From JBFKPQ01 sp041628225 (GTDB lineage Bacteria > Actinomycetota > Acidimicrobiia > Spongiisociales > JAENVV01), in the NCBI GenBank assembly GCA_041628225.1, contig JBFKPQ010000040.1, forward strand, positions 1 through 18,996: DNA of 18,996 bases, in the 5' to 3' direction. This document shows, in pieces, positions 5,314 to 18,996 of this stretch; positions within the stretch are counted from its first letter, which is position 1, and each line of letters opens with the position of its first letter. The translations under genes were made by a program, and so were the position numbers. Below the pieces are notes generated by a model. That model made no database searches. It saw only the letters and a program-made list of their open reading frames with translations, and was not told where the DNA came from.

Positions 5314-5385
5314 ACGGAAACCCCATCGGGGTCGCGCCGTCCCGTCATCTTGCTGGCAGGGATAGCTAGTGCTATCCTGCCCTTT
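5314..5385 (+). promoter_or_regulatory. structured rpoB 5' leader with two hairpins
   Basis: The first hairpin has ACGG (5314-5317) with CCGT (5337-5340) outside ACCCC-ATC-GGGGT (5320-5332). The second is longer: GGCAG (5355-5359) with CTGCC (5377-5381), a bulged G5360, then GATAGC (5361-5366) with GCTATC (5371-5376) around the loop TAGT, 11 bp in all, followed by CTTT (5382-5385). It ends 30 nt before the rpoB Shine-Dalgarno sequence and may be an attenuator, stability element or protein-binding site. Alternatively TTGCTG (5350-5355) and TATCCT (5373-5378), 17 bp apart, form a second promoter in the same bases. Confidence 0.5.
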
Positions 5386-5425
5386 CGCTTGTCGTCACCT
5401 ATCTGCATCCCAAGGAGGACCCCCG

Positions 5426-8809
<3,384 letters not shown>

Positions 8810-8842
8810 ACGAGATCAGCCTGCGAAACGTGAGGAGCGTCG

Positions 8843-12763
<3,921 letters not shown>

Positions 12764-12785
12764 CCGCAACGGCGCCTCGAATCAT

Positions 12786-12817
12786 GCCAGTGGCGGGCCT
12801 TCGGGCCCGCCACTGGC
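12786..12817. terminator. bidirectional terminator between rpoC and the convergent cyclase gene
   Basis: GCCAGTGGCGGGCC (12786-12799) pairs perfectly with GGCCCGCCACTGGC (12804-12817), a 14-bp stem closed by a C(TTCG)G tetraloop, an exceptionally stable RNA loop. It sits in the 58-bp gap between the two converging stop codons and can serve both strands. There is no T-run on either side. Confidence 0.85.
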
Positions 12818-12825
12818 GCGTTCAG
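12808..12825. repeat. imperfect direct repeat, copy 1, at the 3' end of the cyclase gene
   Basis: CGCCACTGGCG (12808-12818), then CG and TTCAG (12821-12825), recurs at 15500-15516 with a single T in place of CG. The two copies bracket the cyclase-ATPase gene, each covering the stop codon of a - strand gene. Copy 1 overlaps the right arm of the rpoC terminator. Confidence 0.35.
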
Positions 12826-15410
12826 AGCAGTTTCGTCGCCGGCATGTCCTCGAGGAGCGCCCGCGAGCGTTCCATGGCTCCGGTGAAGTCGAGCGCCTCT
12901 CCTGTCTGCCAAGCCACCTCGAACTCGGATGCCTCCAGCTCCCGTTGGGCGCGCTCCAGGGTGGCGTCGTAGTAGAGCCGCTCGTATGGGGGGCTCGGAA
13001 CGCCGATCTCGTTTCGGAGGCGGTTGGTAGCCGCGAGGATCTCGGCCGCCCCTCGGGCATCCCGTTCGATCAACGTGGCTGCCGCATTCTCGAGCCAGTG
13101 GGCCGAGCATGCCGCGTTTCCAAGCTCTCGGTAGTGCCCGAGGCTCTCCAGGAGCAGCGGGACTGCCTCATCCAACCGACCATCGAGTCGTGCAACGACG
13201 CCCTGGAATTCTCGTTGATGGGCGAGCAGTTGGGGTGCGCCGACTTCGTCGGCGAGCTTCCGGAATACGGCGATGTGTTCGGCTGCGGAATCCACATCTC
13301 CCAGTTCTGCTCGCAGAACGCCCAGAACGAGGTGGCTGAGTCCTTCGCCGACAGGGTCGCCTATCGCGGCGAAGATCGCTCTGGCTTCCTCCAGCACAGC
13401 TTCGATCTCGGCCAATGACAGGATCCCCCACTGCGCCCTCGCCAAATAGTGCATCGAGTACGCGAGGCCCCGCGCGTTGTCGAGGTCCCGATGCAGATCA
13501 ACGGCCTTCTCCAGGATCTCGGCCGATCGGGCATATTCCCCCGTGACTTGCAGCAGTGATCCCAGGCTGTAGAGGAGTCGCGCCCGCAGAGCGGCATCGA
13601 AGTCGTGGCGCTCCTCGGCGAACGATTCGAGCCAGTCGCGACCTTCGCGCACCCCCTTCAGGTACCAGTAGCGGTACAGCCCGGTCGCGATTGCAGCACC
13701 GTCGGCGGCGCGGTCGAAGTCCGTGGCGCTGGCCATGGCAGCGCGAAAATCGGGGAGCGCCTCGACGACACGCGGCAGCAGCATGCGTTGCTCCCGCCCG
13801 TCGAGCCGGGTGCCCAGGTCTCTCGCCATTGCGGCGAAGTGACGAAGGTGGCGGATCTGCAGGGAAACTCGATCGCCCGTGTCTCCAACCTTGTCCGAGG
13901 CATAGAGTCGGATGGTCTCGTACATGCCGTACCGGTAGGTCCCATCATCGGCATCCATGACGCGAACCAACGACTTGTCAGCCAGTTCTGTGAGATGATC
14001 GACGATGTACGGATCTTCGAGAACTGCCTCGATCGCTTCGAGAGACGCAGGCGCGGCAAACACACTCATGGCGGCGAAGATGCGAGCTTGCTCGGCCGTC
14101 AACAGATCGAACGACCAGTCGATGGTTGCTTCGAGGGCACCGTGGCGATCGTGGGCATCACGCCGACCACCCGTGAGGAGCCGGAAACGGTCGTCGAGGC
14201 GGGACTCGATCTGGCCGATCGACATCGCCCGAACCCGCGCGGCCGCGAGTTCCGTCGCCAGCGGCAGACCATCGAGGCGTTCACAGATTCTGCTGATAGC
14301 TGCCAACTCGTCCCCAGTAGGTCGGAAATCTGACTTGACCGCGGCTGCGCGTTCGACGAAAAGCTGTACCGCCGGCGAGGTGGTTCCCTTGACGCCGAGC
14401 GGTCGAACCTCCTCCACGTGTTCTTGTCCGACCCGAAGCGGTTCTCGGCTCGTTGCGAGGATCCGAACCCCGTCGCCCGCCGTTGCCATGGCCGAAGCGA
14501 GCTGGGCTGCTCCGGCGGCGACGTGTTCACAGTTGTCGAGGATCACGAGGACCTCGAAATCTGCCACATGCCTCGTGATGCTCTCCAGTGCCGTCCGCCC
14601 TGGGCGATCCGGGACCCTGAGAGCCGACGCGGCGGCGGTGGCGACGAGGTCGACCCGATCGAGCGGGGCGAGTTCCACGAGCCACACGCCATCTTTGAAG
14701 CGCGCTCCAGCATCGGCAGCGACTTCCAGCGCGAGCCGCGTCTTTCCCATGCCCCCTGGGCCGGCGAGGGTCACGACGGCGTTGGACTCGAGCGATGTGA
14801 GAACGGCATCGATGACGTCGTCCCTACCGATCATCGAGGGAAGTTGAGCGGGGAGGTTGTTTGGGAAGCCGCTGAGACTGCGGAGCGGGGGGAAGTCTGA
14901 TGGGCGACCATCCGAAACGACTTGGTAGATGCGGATGGGGCGAGTCAGGCCCTTCAAGCGGTGGTGGCCGAGATCTTCGAAGAGAGTTGGGCGTTCGGCG
15001 GCGTCGACCGTCGCCTCTGTGACAACGATCTGGTCCGCCCACGCTGCATCCATGACGCGCGCGGCCCGGTTGACGGTGGGACCAAATACGTCGTCGCCGA
15101 GTTCCAGCACCTCGCCTGTGTGAATGCCGATTCGCGCGTGGAGTCTCCCTGGCGGCTCCGGCCAATCGAGCGCGGCGAGCTCGGTTTGAAACGCAACCGC
15201 GGCCGTCACCGCTGCGAGCGGATCGTCGAACGCGGCGAACAGGCCGTCACCGGTGTGTTTGACGATTCGACCTCCGGAGGCTTGGACGCTGCGCTGGGCG
15301 AGGTCGTCGTGGAGGCCGAGTGCCTCAGCCATACCGGACGCATGGTGCTCCCAGAGCTGGGTGCTGCCTTCGAGGTCGCTGAAGAGCAGACTCATCTGTC
15401 GACCGGACAC
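12822..15410 (-). CDS. class III adenylate cyclase - STAND ATPase - TPR signalling protein
   Basis: An 862-residue multidomain protein. Residues about 5-165 are a class III cyclase homology domain: FSDLEGST (metal Asp12), RIVKHTGDG (Lys51, metal Asp55), DDVFGPTVNRAAR (Asp107, Asn114, Arg118). These six residues are the full catalytic set, with the Lys/Asp pair that selects ATP, so cAMP synthesis is predicted. Residues about 190-480 are an NB-ARC/STAND-type ATPase: Walker A GPGGMGKT (217-224), Walker B VLVILDNCEH (287-296), then LATSREPLR and ERLDGLPLA. The rest (about 560-850) is helical and TPR-like. No LuxR helix-turn-helix and no membrane segment are visible. The GTG start is preceded by GAAGGG at 4-nt spacing; the internal ATG at codon 6 lacks a ribosome-binding site. 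It follows hutI by 102 bp on the same strand, so shared transcription is possible but unproven. Confidence 0.9.
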   Translation of the reverse strand: MSGRQMSLLFSDLEGSTQLWEHHASGMAEALGLHDDLAQRSVQASGGRIVKHTGDGLFAAFDDPLAAVTAAVAFQTELAALDWPEPPGRLHARIGIHTGEVLELGDDVFGPTVNRAARVMDAAWADQIVVTEATVDAAERPTLFEDLGHHRLKGLTRPIRIYQVVSDGRPSDFPPLRSLSGFPNNLPAQLPSMIGRDDVIDAVLTSLESNAVVTLAGPGGMGKTRLALEVAADAGARFKDGVWLVELAPLDRVDLVATAAASALRVPDRPGRTALESITRHVADFEVLVILDNCEHVAAGAAQLASAMATAGDGVRILATSREPLRVGQEHVEEVRPLGVKGTTSPAVQLFVERAAAVKSDFRPTGDELAAISRICERLDGLPLATELAAARVRAMSIGQIESRLDDRFRLLTGGRRDAHDRHGALEATIDWSFDLLTAEQARIFAAMSVFAAPASLEAIEAVLEDPYIVDHLTELADKSLVRVMDADDGTYRYGMYETIRLYASDKVGDTGDRVSLQIRHLRHFAAMARDLGTRLDGREQRMLLPRVVEALPDFRAAMASATDFDRAADGAAIATGLYRYWYLKGVREGRDWLESFAEERHDFDAALRARLLYSLGSLLQVTGEYARSAEILEKAVDLHRDLDNARGLAYSMHYLARAQWGILSLAEIEAVLEEARAIFAAIGDPVGEGLSHLVLGVLRAELGDVDSAAEHIAVFRKLADEVGAPQLLAHQREFQGVVARLDGRLDEAVPLLLESLGHYRELGNAACSAHWLENAAATLIERDARGAAEILAATNRLRNEIGVPSPPYERLYYDATLERAQRELEASEFEVAWQTGEALDFTGAMERSRALLEDMPATKLL

Positions 15411-15478
15411 GTCACCCTTCCCAACGCGATCGCTCGACCAGGCTATCCCAGGCGTGGTCGGCGTGCTCTCGCAGTTCA

Positions 15479-15496
15479 GGCCGACGGCTCTCGGCC
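15479..15496 (-). terminator. weak hairpin between hutI and the cyclase gene
   Basis: GGCCGA (15479-15484) and TCGGCC (15491-15496) form a 6-bp stem with a 6-nt loop, 16 nt downstream of the hutI stop on the - strand. With no T-run and a short stem it would at most reduce read-through into the cyclase gene. Confidence 0.3.
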
Positions 15497-15499
15497 GCT

Positions 15500-15516
15500 C
15501 GCCACTGGCGTTTCAG
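15500..15516. repeat. imperfect direct repeat, copy 2, at the 3' end of hutI
   Basis: CGCCACTGGCG (15500-15510), T, then TTCAG (15512-15516) covers the hutI stop codon. It matches copy 1 at 12808-12825 except for CG versus T between the two blocks. Confidence 0.35.
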
Positions 15517-16859
15517 CGGTAGGCGACCTGGGCGCCATCCTTGAACACCCGCCACGCCAGGTTGGTTCCCGGTCGGTAGGCCAGGTGCACCGGCGAGGGA
15601 GCGTCGAGCACCACGAAGTCGGCGACCGCCCCTCGACCCAGCCATCCCTTGTTCGGCTGCTCGAGCGCCAGCGCGCCGCCACGGGTGGCGCTCCACACTG
15701 CCTGGGCGGGAGTGAGCCCCATCTCGACCGCCGCCAGGGACACCACGATCTGCATGGACTCGACGTACGACGTGCCCGGATTGCAGTCGGTGGCCACTGC
15801 CACCGTTACCCCTTCTTCCCAGAGCATCCGCGCCGGCGCATGGCCCGTCCGGAGCGAGTAGGAAGCGCCAGGGAGCACCACGGCCACGACACCCGCCTCC
15901 GCCAGAAGGCGTGCCTCTGGCCGGCTGAGGTGATCGAGATGGTCGGCCGACACGGCACCGAGTTCGGCAGCGAGCCGAGCGCCGCCCCCGGCTGCCAGCT
16001 GGTTGGCGTGGAGGCGCGCCCCCAGCCCATGGCCCGCCGCCGCTTCGAGGATGGTGCGCGCCTCGTCGGGGGTGAACGCGCCCACGTCGCAGAACACGTC
16101 GCAGTAGTCGGCGAGCGGTGCGCACACCGCCAGCATCTCTTCGATGATGAGGTCGACGTAGTCGCCACGGTCCATACCCGTCGGGACGGCGTGTGCTCCG
16201 AGGAACGTCGGGACGAGATCGATCGGTAGGTCGGCGTCGAGGTCGGCCACCACCTCGAGAATCGACCGTTCGGTGGCGGTCTCCAGGCCGTATCCGGACT
16301 TGACCTCGGCCGTCGTGGTGCCATGGCGCAGCATGGTGGCGAACCGCACGGCGGCTTCTCGGCGGAGCCGCTCGGCCGGCGTCGCCCGAGTCGCCGCCAC
16401 CGTCGACTTGATACCGCCACCACGGGCGGCGATCTCCTCATAGCTTGTGCCTTGCAGCCGAAGTTCGAACTCGCCGGATCGCTCCCCGCCGAACACCGCA
16501 TGGGTGTGAGCGTCCACGAATCCGGGGATGACGGCGCGGCCTCCACCGCGCAGCGTCGGCAGCTCTCGGTATCGGTCGGGTAATGCCGACTCCGGTCCGG
16601 CCCACCGGACGAGGCCGTCGCGGACGGCCAATGCGGCGTCATCGATGATTCCGCAGAGTCCCGGCACGTTCGGATCGTTGGTGACGAGTTCGCCGATGCC
16701 CGTGACGAGGACACTCCCGTCGAATTCGATGCCCACCCGAGCAACCTCGGCGGCCACGTCGACGCACTCGTCACAGATGGTCACCTTTCCCGGGCCGGCG
16801 ACGAGGTGTCGGACCTCGGCCTCGGGCTTGTCACAGAAGCTGCAACGAAGGCGCGCCAT
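15513..16859 (-). CDS. hutI: imidazolonepropionase with N-terminal ClpX-type C4 zinc finger
   Basis: HutI hydrolyses 4-imidazolone-5-propionate to N-formimino-L-glutamate, the third step of histidine degradation. The amidohydrolase domain is intact: VDAHTH (His118, His120), AHAVP (His223), LHANQ (His284), SADHL (His307) and TDCNPGTS (Asp358) supply the metal and catalytic positions. The 448-residue protein is about 40 longer than usual because residues 1-40 form a zinc finger, CSFC at 6-9 and CDEC at 29-32 (C-x2-C-x19-C-x2-C). The intervening VRHLVAGPGKVTI and following VDVAAEVA closely resemble the ClpX zinc-binding domain. I chose the ATG at 16859 because it overlaps the hutU stop (TGATG) and has GGAAG 4 nt upstream. 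A GTG at codon 42 would give a conventional 407-residue HutI but leave the intact finger unexplained. Confidence 0.93.
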   Translation of the reverse strand: MARLRCSFCDKPEAEVRHLVAGPGKVTICDECVDVAAEVARVGIEFDGSVLVTGIGELVTNDPNVPGLCGIIDDAALAVRDGLVRWAGPESALPDRYRELPTLRGGGRAVIPGFVDAHTHAVFGGERSGEFELRLQGTSYEEIAARGGGIKSTVAATRATPAERLRREAAVRFATMLRHGTTTAEVKSGYGLETATERSILEVVADLDADLPIDLVPTFLGAHAVPTGMDRGDYVDLIIEEMLAVCAPLADYCDVFCDVGAFTPDEARTILEAAAGHGLGARLHANQLAAGGGARLAAELGAVSADHLDHLSRPEARLLAEAGVVAVVLPGASYSLRTGHAPARMLWEEGVTVAVATDCNPGTSYVESMQIVVSLAAVEMGLTPAQAVWSATRGGALALEQPNKGWLGRGAVADFVVLDAPSPVHLAYRPGTNLAWRVFKDGAQVAYR

Positions 16860-18511
16860 CACGCTTCCAACATCGGCACGTGGACCCCGCGCTCCCGCGC
16901 GACGTCGCGTGCGATGTCGTAGCCGGCATCGGCGTGGCGCATCACTCCGGTGCCCGGATCGTTCGTCAAGACCCGTTCGAGTCGCACCGCCGCGTCGGCC
17001 GTGCCGTCGGCGACGACCTGCGCCCCGGCGTGGATGGACTTCCCGATGCCGACGCCGCCGCCGTGGTGCACCGCCACCCAGGCTGCTCCCGACGCCGTAT
17101 TCAGGAGGGCGTTCAGGATCGGCCAGTCGGCGATGGCATCCGAACCATCGGCCATGCCCTCGGTCTCGCGGTAGGGCGACGCTACCGATCCCGAATCCAG
17201 GTGGTCGCGCCCGATGACGATCGGCGCGCGGACGGCGCCGGACGCCACCAGGTCGTTGAACGCCAACCCGGCCTGATCCCGTTCGCCGTAACCGAGCCAG
17301 CAGATCCGGGCCGGGAGCCCCTGGAAGTGGACCTTCTGTTCGGCGAGTTCGAGCCAACGATGCAGCGGCCGGTTGTCGGGAAAGAGTTCGGCGACCGCTC
17401 GGTCGGTGGCGGCGATGTCGGCCGGATCGCCCGACAAAGCGACCCACCGGAATGGTCCCATGCCCTCGCAGAACAAGGGGCGGAGGTAGGCAGGGACGAA
17501 GCCCGGATAGGCGAAGGCGTCGGCATAGCCACCCTCGCGGGCCTCCCCGCGCAGATTGTTGCCGTAGTCGAAGACCTCGGCACCGCGCTCGGCGAACGCG
17601 ACCATCGCCTCGCAATGCACCGCCATCGAATGGCGGGCTTCACGGATGTACGCCCGGGGATCGGCGGACCGCAGCTCGGCGGCTGCTTCCAGAGGGTGCC
17701 CGGCTGGGACGTAACCGTTGAGCGGATCGTGGGCAGACGTCTGATCGGTAACGATGTCGACTTCGACGTCTCGTCGCACCAACTCGGGGAACACGTCGGC
17801 CGCGTTGCCGACGACTCCGATCGACAGCGCCCGGCGGTCCCGCTTGGCGGCCATGGCCAGATCGATCGCCTCGTCGAGCGATGCCGCCCCGACATCGAGG
17901 TAGCCGGTCTCGAGGCGCCGTTGCAGGCGCTCGGGGTCGATCTCCACGACGAGTGCCACGCCGTCGTTCATGGTGACGGCCAGCGGCTGTGCGCCACCCA
18001 TGCCGCCCAGGCCGGCCGTGAGCGTGAGCGTCCCGGCCAGGGTTCCGCCGAAGCGCAGGTCTGCGATGGCCGCAAAGGTCTGGAACGTCCCTTGCAGGAT
18101 GCCCTGAGTGCCGATGTAGATCCACGAGCCTGCGGTCATCTGTCCGTACATGGTCAGCCCGGCGGTCTCGAGTTCCCAGAACGACTCCCAGTCGGCCCAG
18201 TCCGGCACGAGGAGGCTGTTGGCGATGAGGACCCGCGGTGACATCGGATGAGTTCGGAAGACCCCGACCGGCTTGCCCGATTGCACGAGCATCGTCTCGT
18301 CGTCCGCCAGGGCGTCGAGCGTTCGCACCATGACGTCGAAGGCCTCCCATGAGCGCGCGGCCCGACCGGTCCCTCCGTAGACGACCAAATCGTCCGGCCG
18401 TTCCGCCACCTCCGGGTCGAGGTTGTTCATGAGGCAGCGTTTGGCGGCTTCCTGGAGCCAACCGCGCGTGGTGAGTTCGGACCCCCGTGGGCTTCTGATG
18501 ATTCGTGCCAT
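16859..18511 (-). CDS. hutU: urocanate hydratase (urocanase)
   Basis: HutU converts urocanate to 4-imidazolone-5-propionate using tightly bound NAD+ as an electrophile, the second step of histidine degradation in the cytoplasm. At 550 residues it has the family's normal length. Visible signatures are YGGTGRAARSW (45-55), the NAD-binding GLGGMGGAQP (167-176), FDYGNNLRG (314-322), LFCEGMGPFRW (346-356) and the active-site motif FQGLPARICW, with the catalytic Cys at 404. The ATG at 18511 lies 4 nt after the hutH stop, with no strong Shine-Dalgarno sequence, so translational coupling to hutH is likely. The stop overlaps the hutI start by one base. No frameshift or missing key residue is seen. Confidence 0.98.
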   Translation of the reverse strand: MARIIRSPRGSELTTRGWLQEAAKRCLMNNLDPEVAERPDDLVVYGGTGRAARSWEAFDVMVRTLDALADDETMLVQSGKPVGVFRTHPMSPRVLIANSLLVPDWADWESFWELETAGLTMYGQMTAGSWIYIGTQGILQGTFQTFAAIADLRFGGTLAGTLTLTAGLGGMGGAQPLAVTMNDGVALVVEIDPERLQRRLETGYLDVGAASLDEAIDLAMAAKRDRRALSIGVVGNAADVFPELVRRDVEVDIVTDQTSAHDPLNGYVPAGHPLEAAAELRSADPRAYIREARHSMAVHCEAMVAFAERGAEVFDYGNNLRGEAREGGYADAFAYPGFVPAYLRPLFCEGMGPFRWVALSGDPADIAATDRAVAELFPDNRPLHRWLELAEQKVHFQGLPARICWLGYGERDQAGLAFNDLVASGAVRAPIVIGRDHLDSGSVASPYRETEGMADGSDAIADWPILNALLNTASGAAWVAVHHGGGVGIGKSIHAGAQVVADGTADAAVRLERVLTNDPGTGVMRHADAGYDIARDVARERGVHVPMLEA

Positions 18512-18515
18512 GAGG

Positions 18516-18996
18516 TCAGTCTCGCACGGCGCCGGCGCCCATCACCTCACCGATCTCGCCCGATTCGATGAGGTCGGCGATGGCGGTGATGTCGGCACCG
18601 ATCGGCCGATCGGCCGTCAGCTTGGGTACACGGGTTCGGATCAGGTCGATCAACGCGGTGGTGGTGGGGGAGGGTCTCAACGGGGCGCGATGCTCGACGC
18701 CCTCTGCGGCACAGAGGAGTTCAGCCGCGATCACGTGTGCCACGTTCGGAAGCACGTCCCACAGCTTGCGCCCGGCTCCCCACCCCATCGACACGTGGTC
18801 CTCCTGGCTTCCCGACGTCGGGATGCTCTCGACGGAAGCAGGGTGGCTGAGGACCCGGTTCTCGGCGACGAGTGCCGCAGCCGTGTATTGGGCGAGCATG
18901 AGGCCCGACTCCACGCCGGGGTCGGGCGACAGGAATGCCGGCAGGCCACCGGATCGCTGCGGGTCGAGGAGGCGGTCGATGCGGCGTTCTGAGATA
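18516..18996 (-). CDS. hutH: histidine ammonia-lyase, C-terminal part (truncated by window edge)
   Basis: HutH removes ammonia from histidine to form urocanate, the first step of the pathway. The visible 159 residues start at the right edge with ISERRIDRLLDPQRSGGLPA, then ESGLMLAQYTAAALVAENR, SIPTSGSQEDHVSMG, and end GEVMGAGAVRD. The 'SERR..RL.D......LP.FL' and 'SG.M.AQYTAAALV.EN' segments and TSGSQEDHVSMG are hallmarks of the HutH C-terminal half. The residues that form the MIO prosthetic group (Ala-Ser-Gly) lie in the missing N-terminal half. It is the first visible gene of a hutH-hutU-hutI operon. The promoter and any regulator lie beyond the window. Confidence 0.95.
   Translation of the reverse strand, partial: ISERRIDRLLDPQRSGGLPAFLSPDPGVESGLMLAQYTAAALVAENRVLSHPASVESIPTSGSQEDHVSMGWGAGRKLWDVLPNVAHVIAAELLCAAEGVEHRAPLRPSPTTTALIDLIRTRVPKLTADRPIGADITAIADLIESGEIGEVMGAGAVRD

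Noticed and set aside
14922..16229. 435-codon + strand frame antisense to the cyclase and hutI
   Set aside because: Spans two well-supported - strand genes and their intergenic gap, with no motif.
16860..17615. Extension of hutI upstream of 16859, open in the same frame
   Set aside because: It is the shadow frame of hutU; Arg/Gly-rich with no domain, and hutU is certain on the same strand.

Overview
The window comes from a GC-rich actinobacterium. The RpoB, RpoC, NusG and L11/L1/L10/L12 proteins are of actinobacterial type: RpoC carries the helical N-terminal insert of that phylum, NusG has a long acidic N-terminal extension, rpoB starts with TTG, and a tRNA-Trp sits directly upstream of secE. 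The long acidic tail on L10 and the hut cluster next to rpoC make me favour an Acidimicrobiia-like lineage, but that is inference and cannot be proven from this window. Layout, left to right on the + strand: the end of an ECF-like sigma factor gene overlaps a small putative zinc-binding membrane anti-sigma factor (1-549). A consensus promoter then drives tRNA-Trp, secE and nusG (576-1812). A perfect 11-bp hairpin separates nusG from rplK-rplA (1937-3119), which ends in a 13-bp hairpin. A 515-bp gene-free gap follows, holding a candidate promoter and an L10-type autoregulatory mRNA leader with an intrinsic-terminator-like hairpin, and it leads into rplJ-rplL (3635-4716). A small gene of unknown function, apparently leaderless (4876-5247), sits between rplL and rpoB. 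A strong promoter and a structured 5' leader precede rpoB-rpoC (5426-12763), which end at a 14-bp hairpin with a UUCG loop. The rest lies on the - strand and converges on rpoC. Reading in transcription order (from the right edge leftwards) there are hutH (partial), hutU and hutI, tightly packed as a histidine-degradation operon. They are followed after 102 bp by an 862-residue signalling protein made of a class III nucleotide cyclase domain, a STAND/NB-ARC-type ATPase and TPR-like repeats. How the parts work together: the first 12.8 kb is the core transcription/translation cluster (SecE for secretion, NusG for elongation, the ribosomal L11/L1 arm and L10-L12 stalk, and RNA polymerase beta and beta'). 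The last 6 kb converts histidine to urocanate (HutH), imidazolonepropionate (HutU) and formiminoglutamate (HutI). The most unusual feature is HutI: its start codon overlaps the hutU stop and it begins with a ClpX-type C4 zinc finger (Cys6, Cys9, Cys29, Cys32) fused to a complete amidohydrolase domain. This suggests a link between histidine catabolism and Clp-type partner recognition, or a new oligomerisation or metal-sensing module. The adjacent cyclase-ATPase keeps all six residues needed for adenylate cyclase activity and is bracketed by a short imperfect direct repeat.
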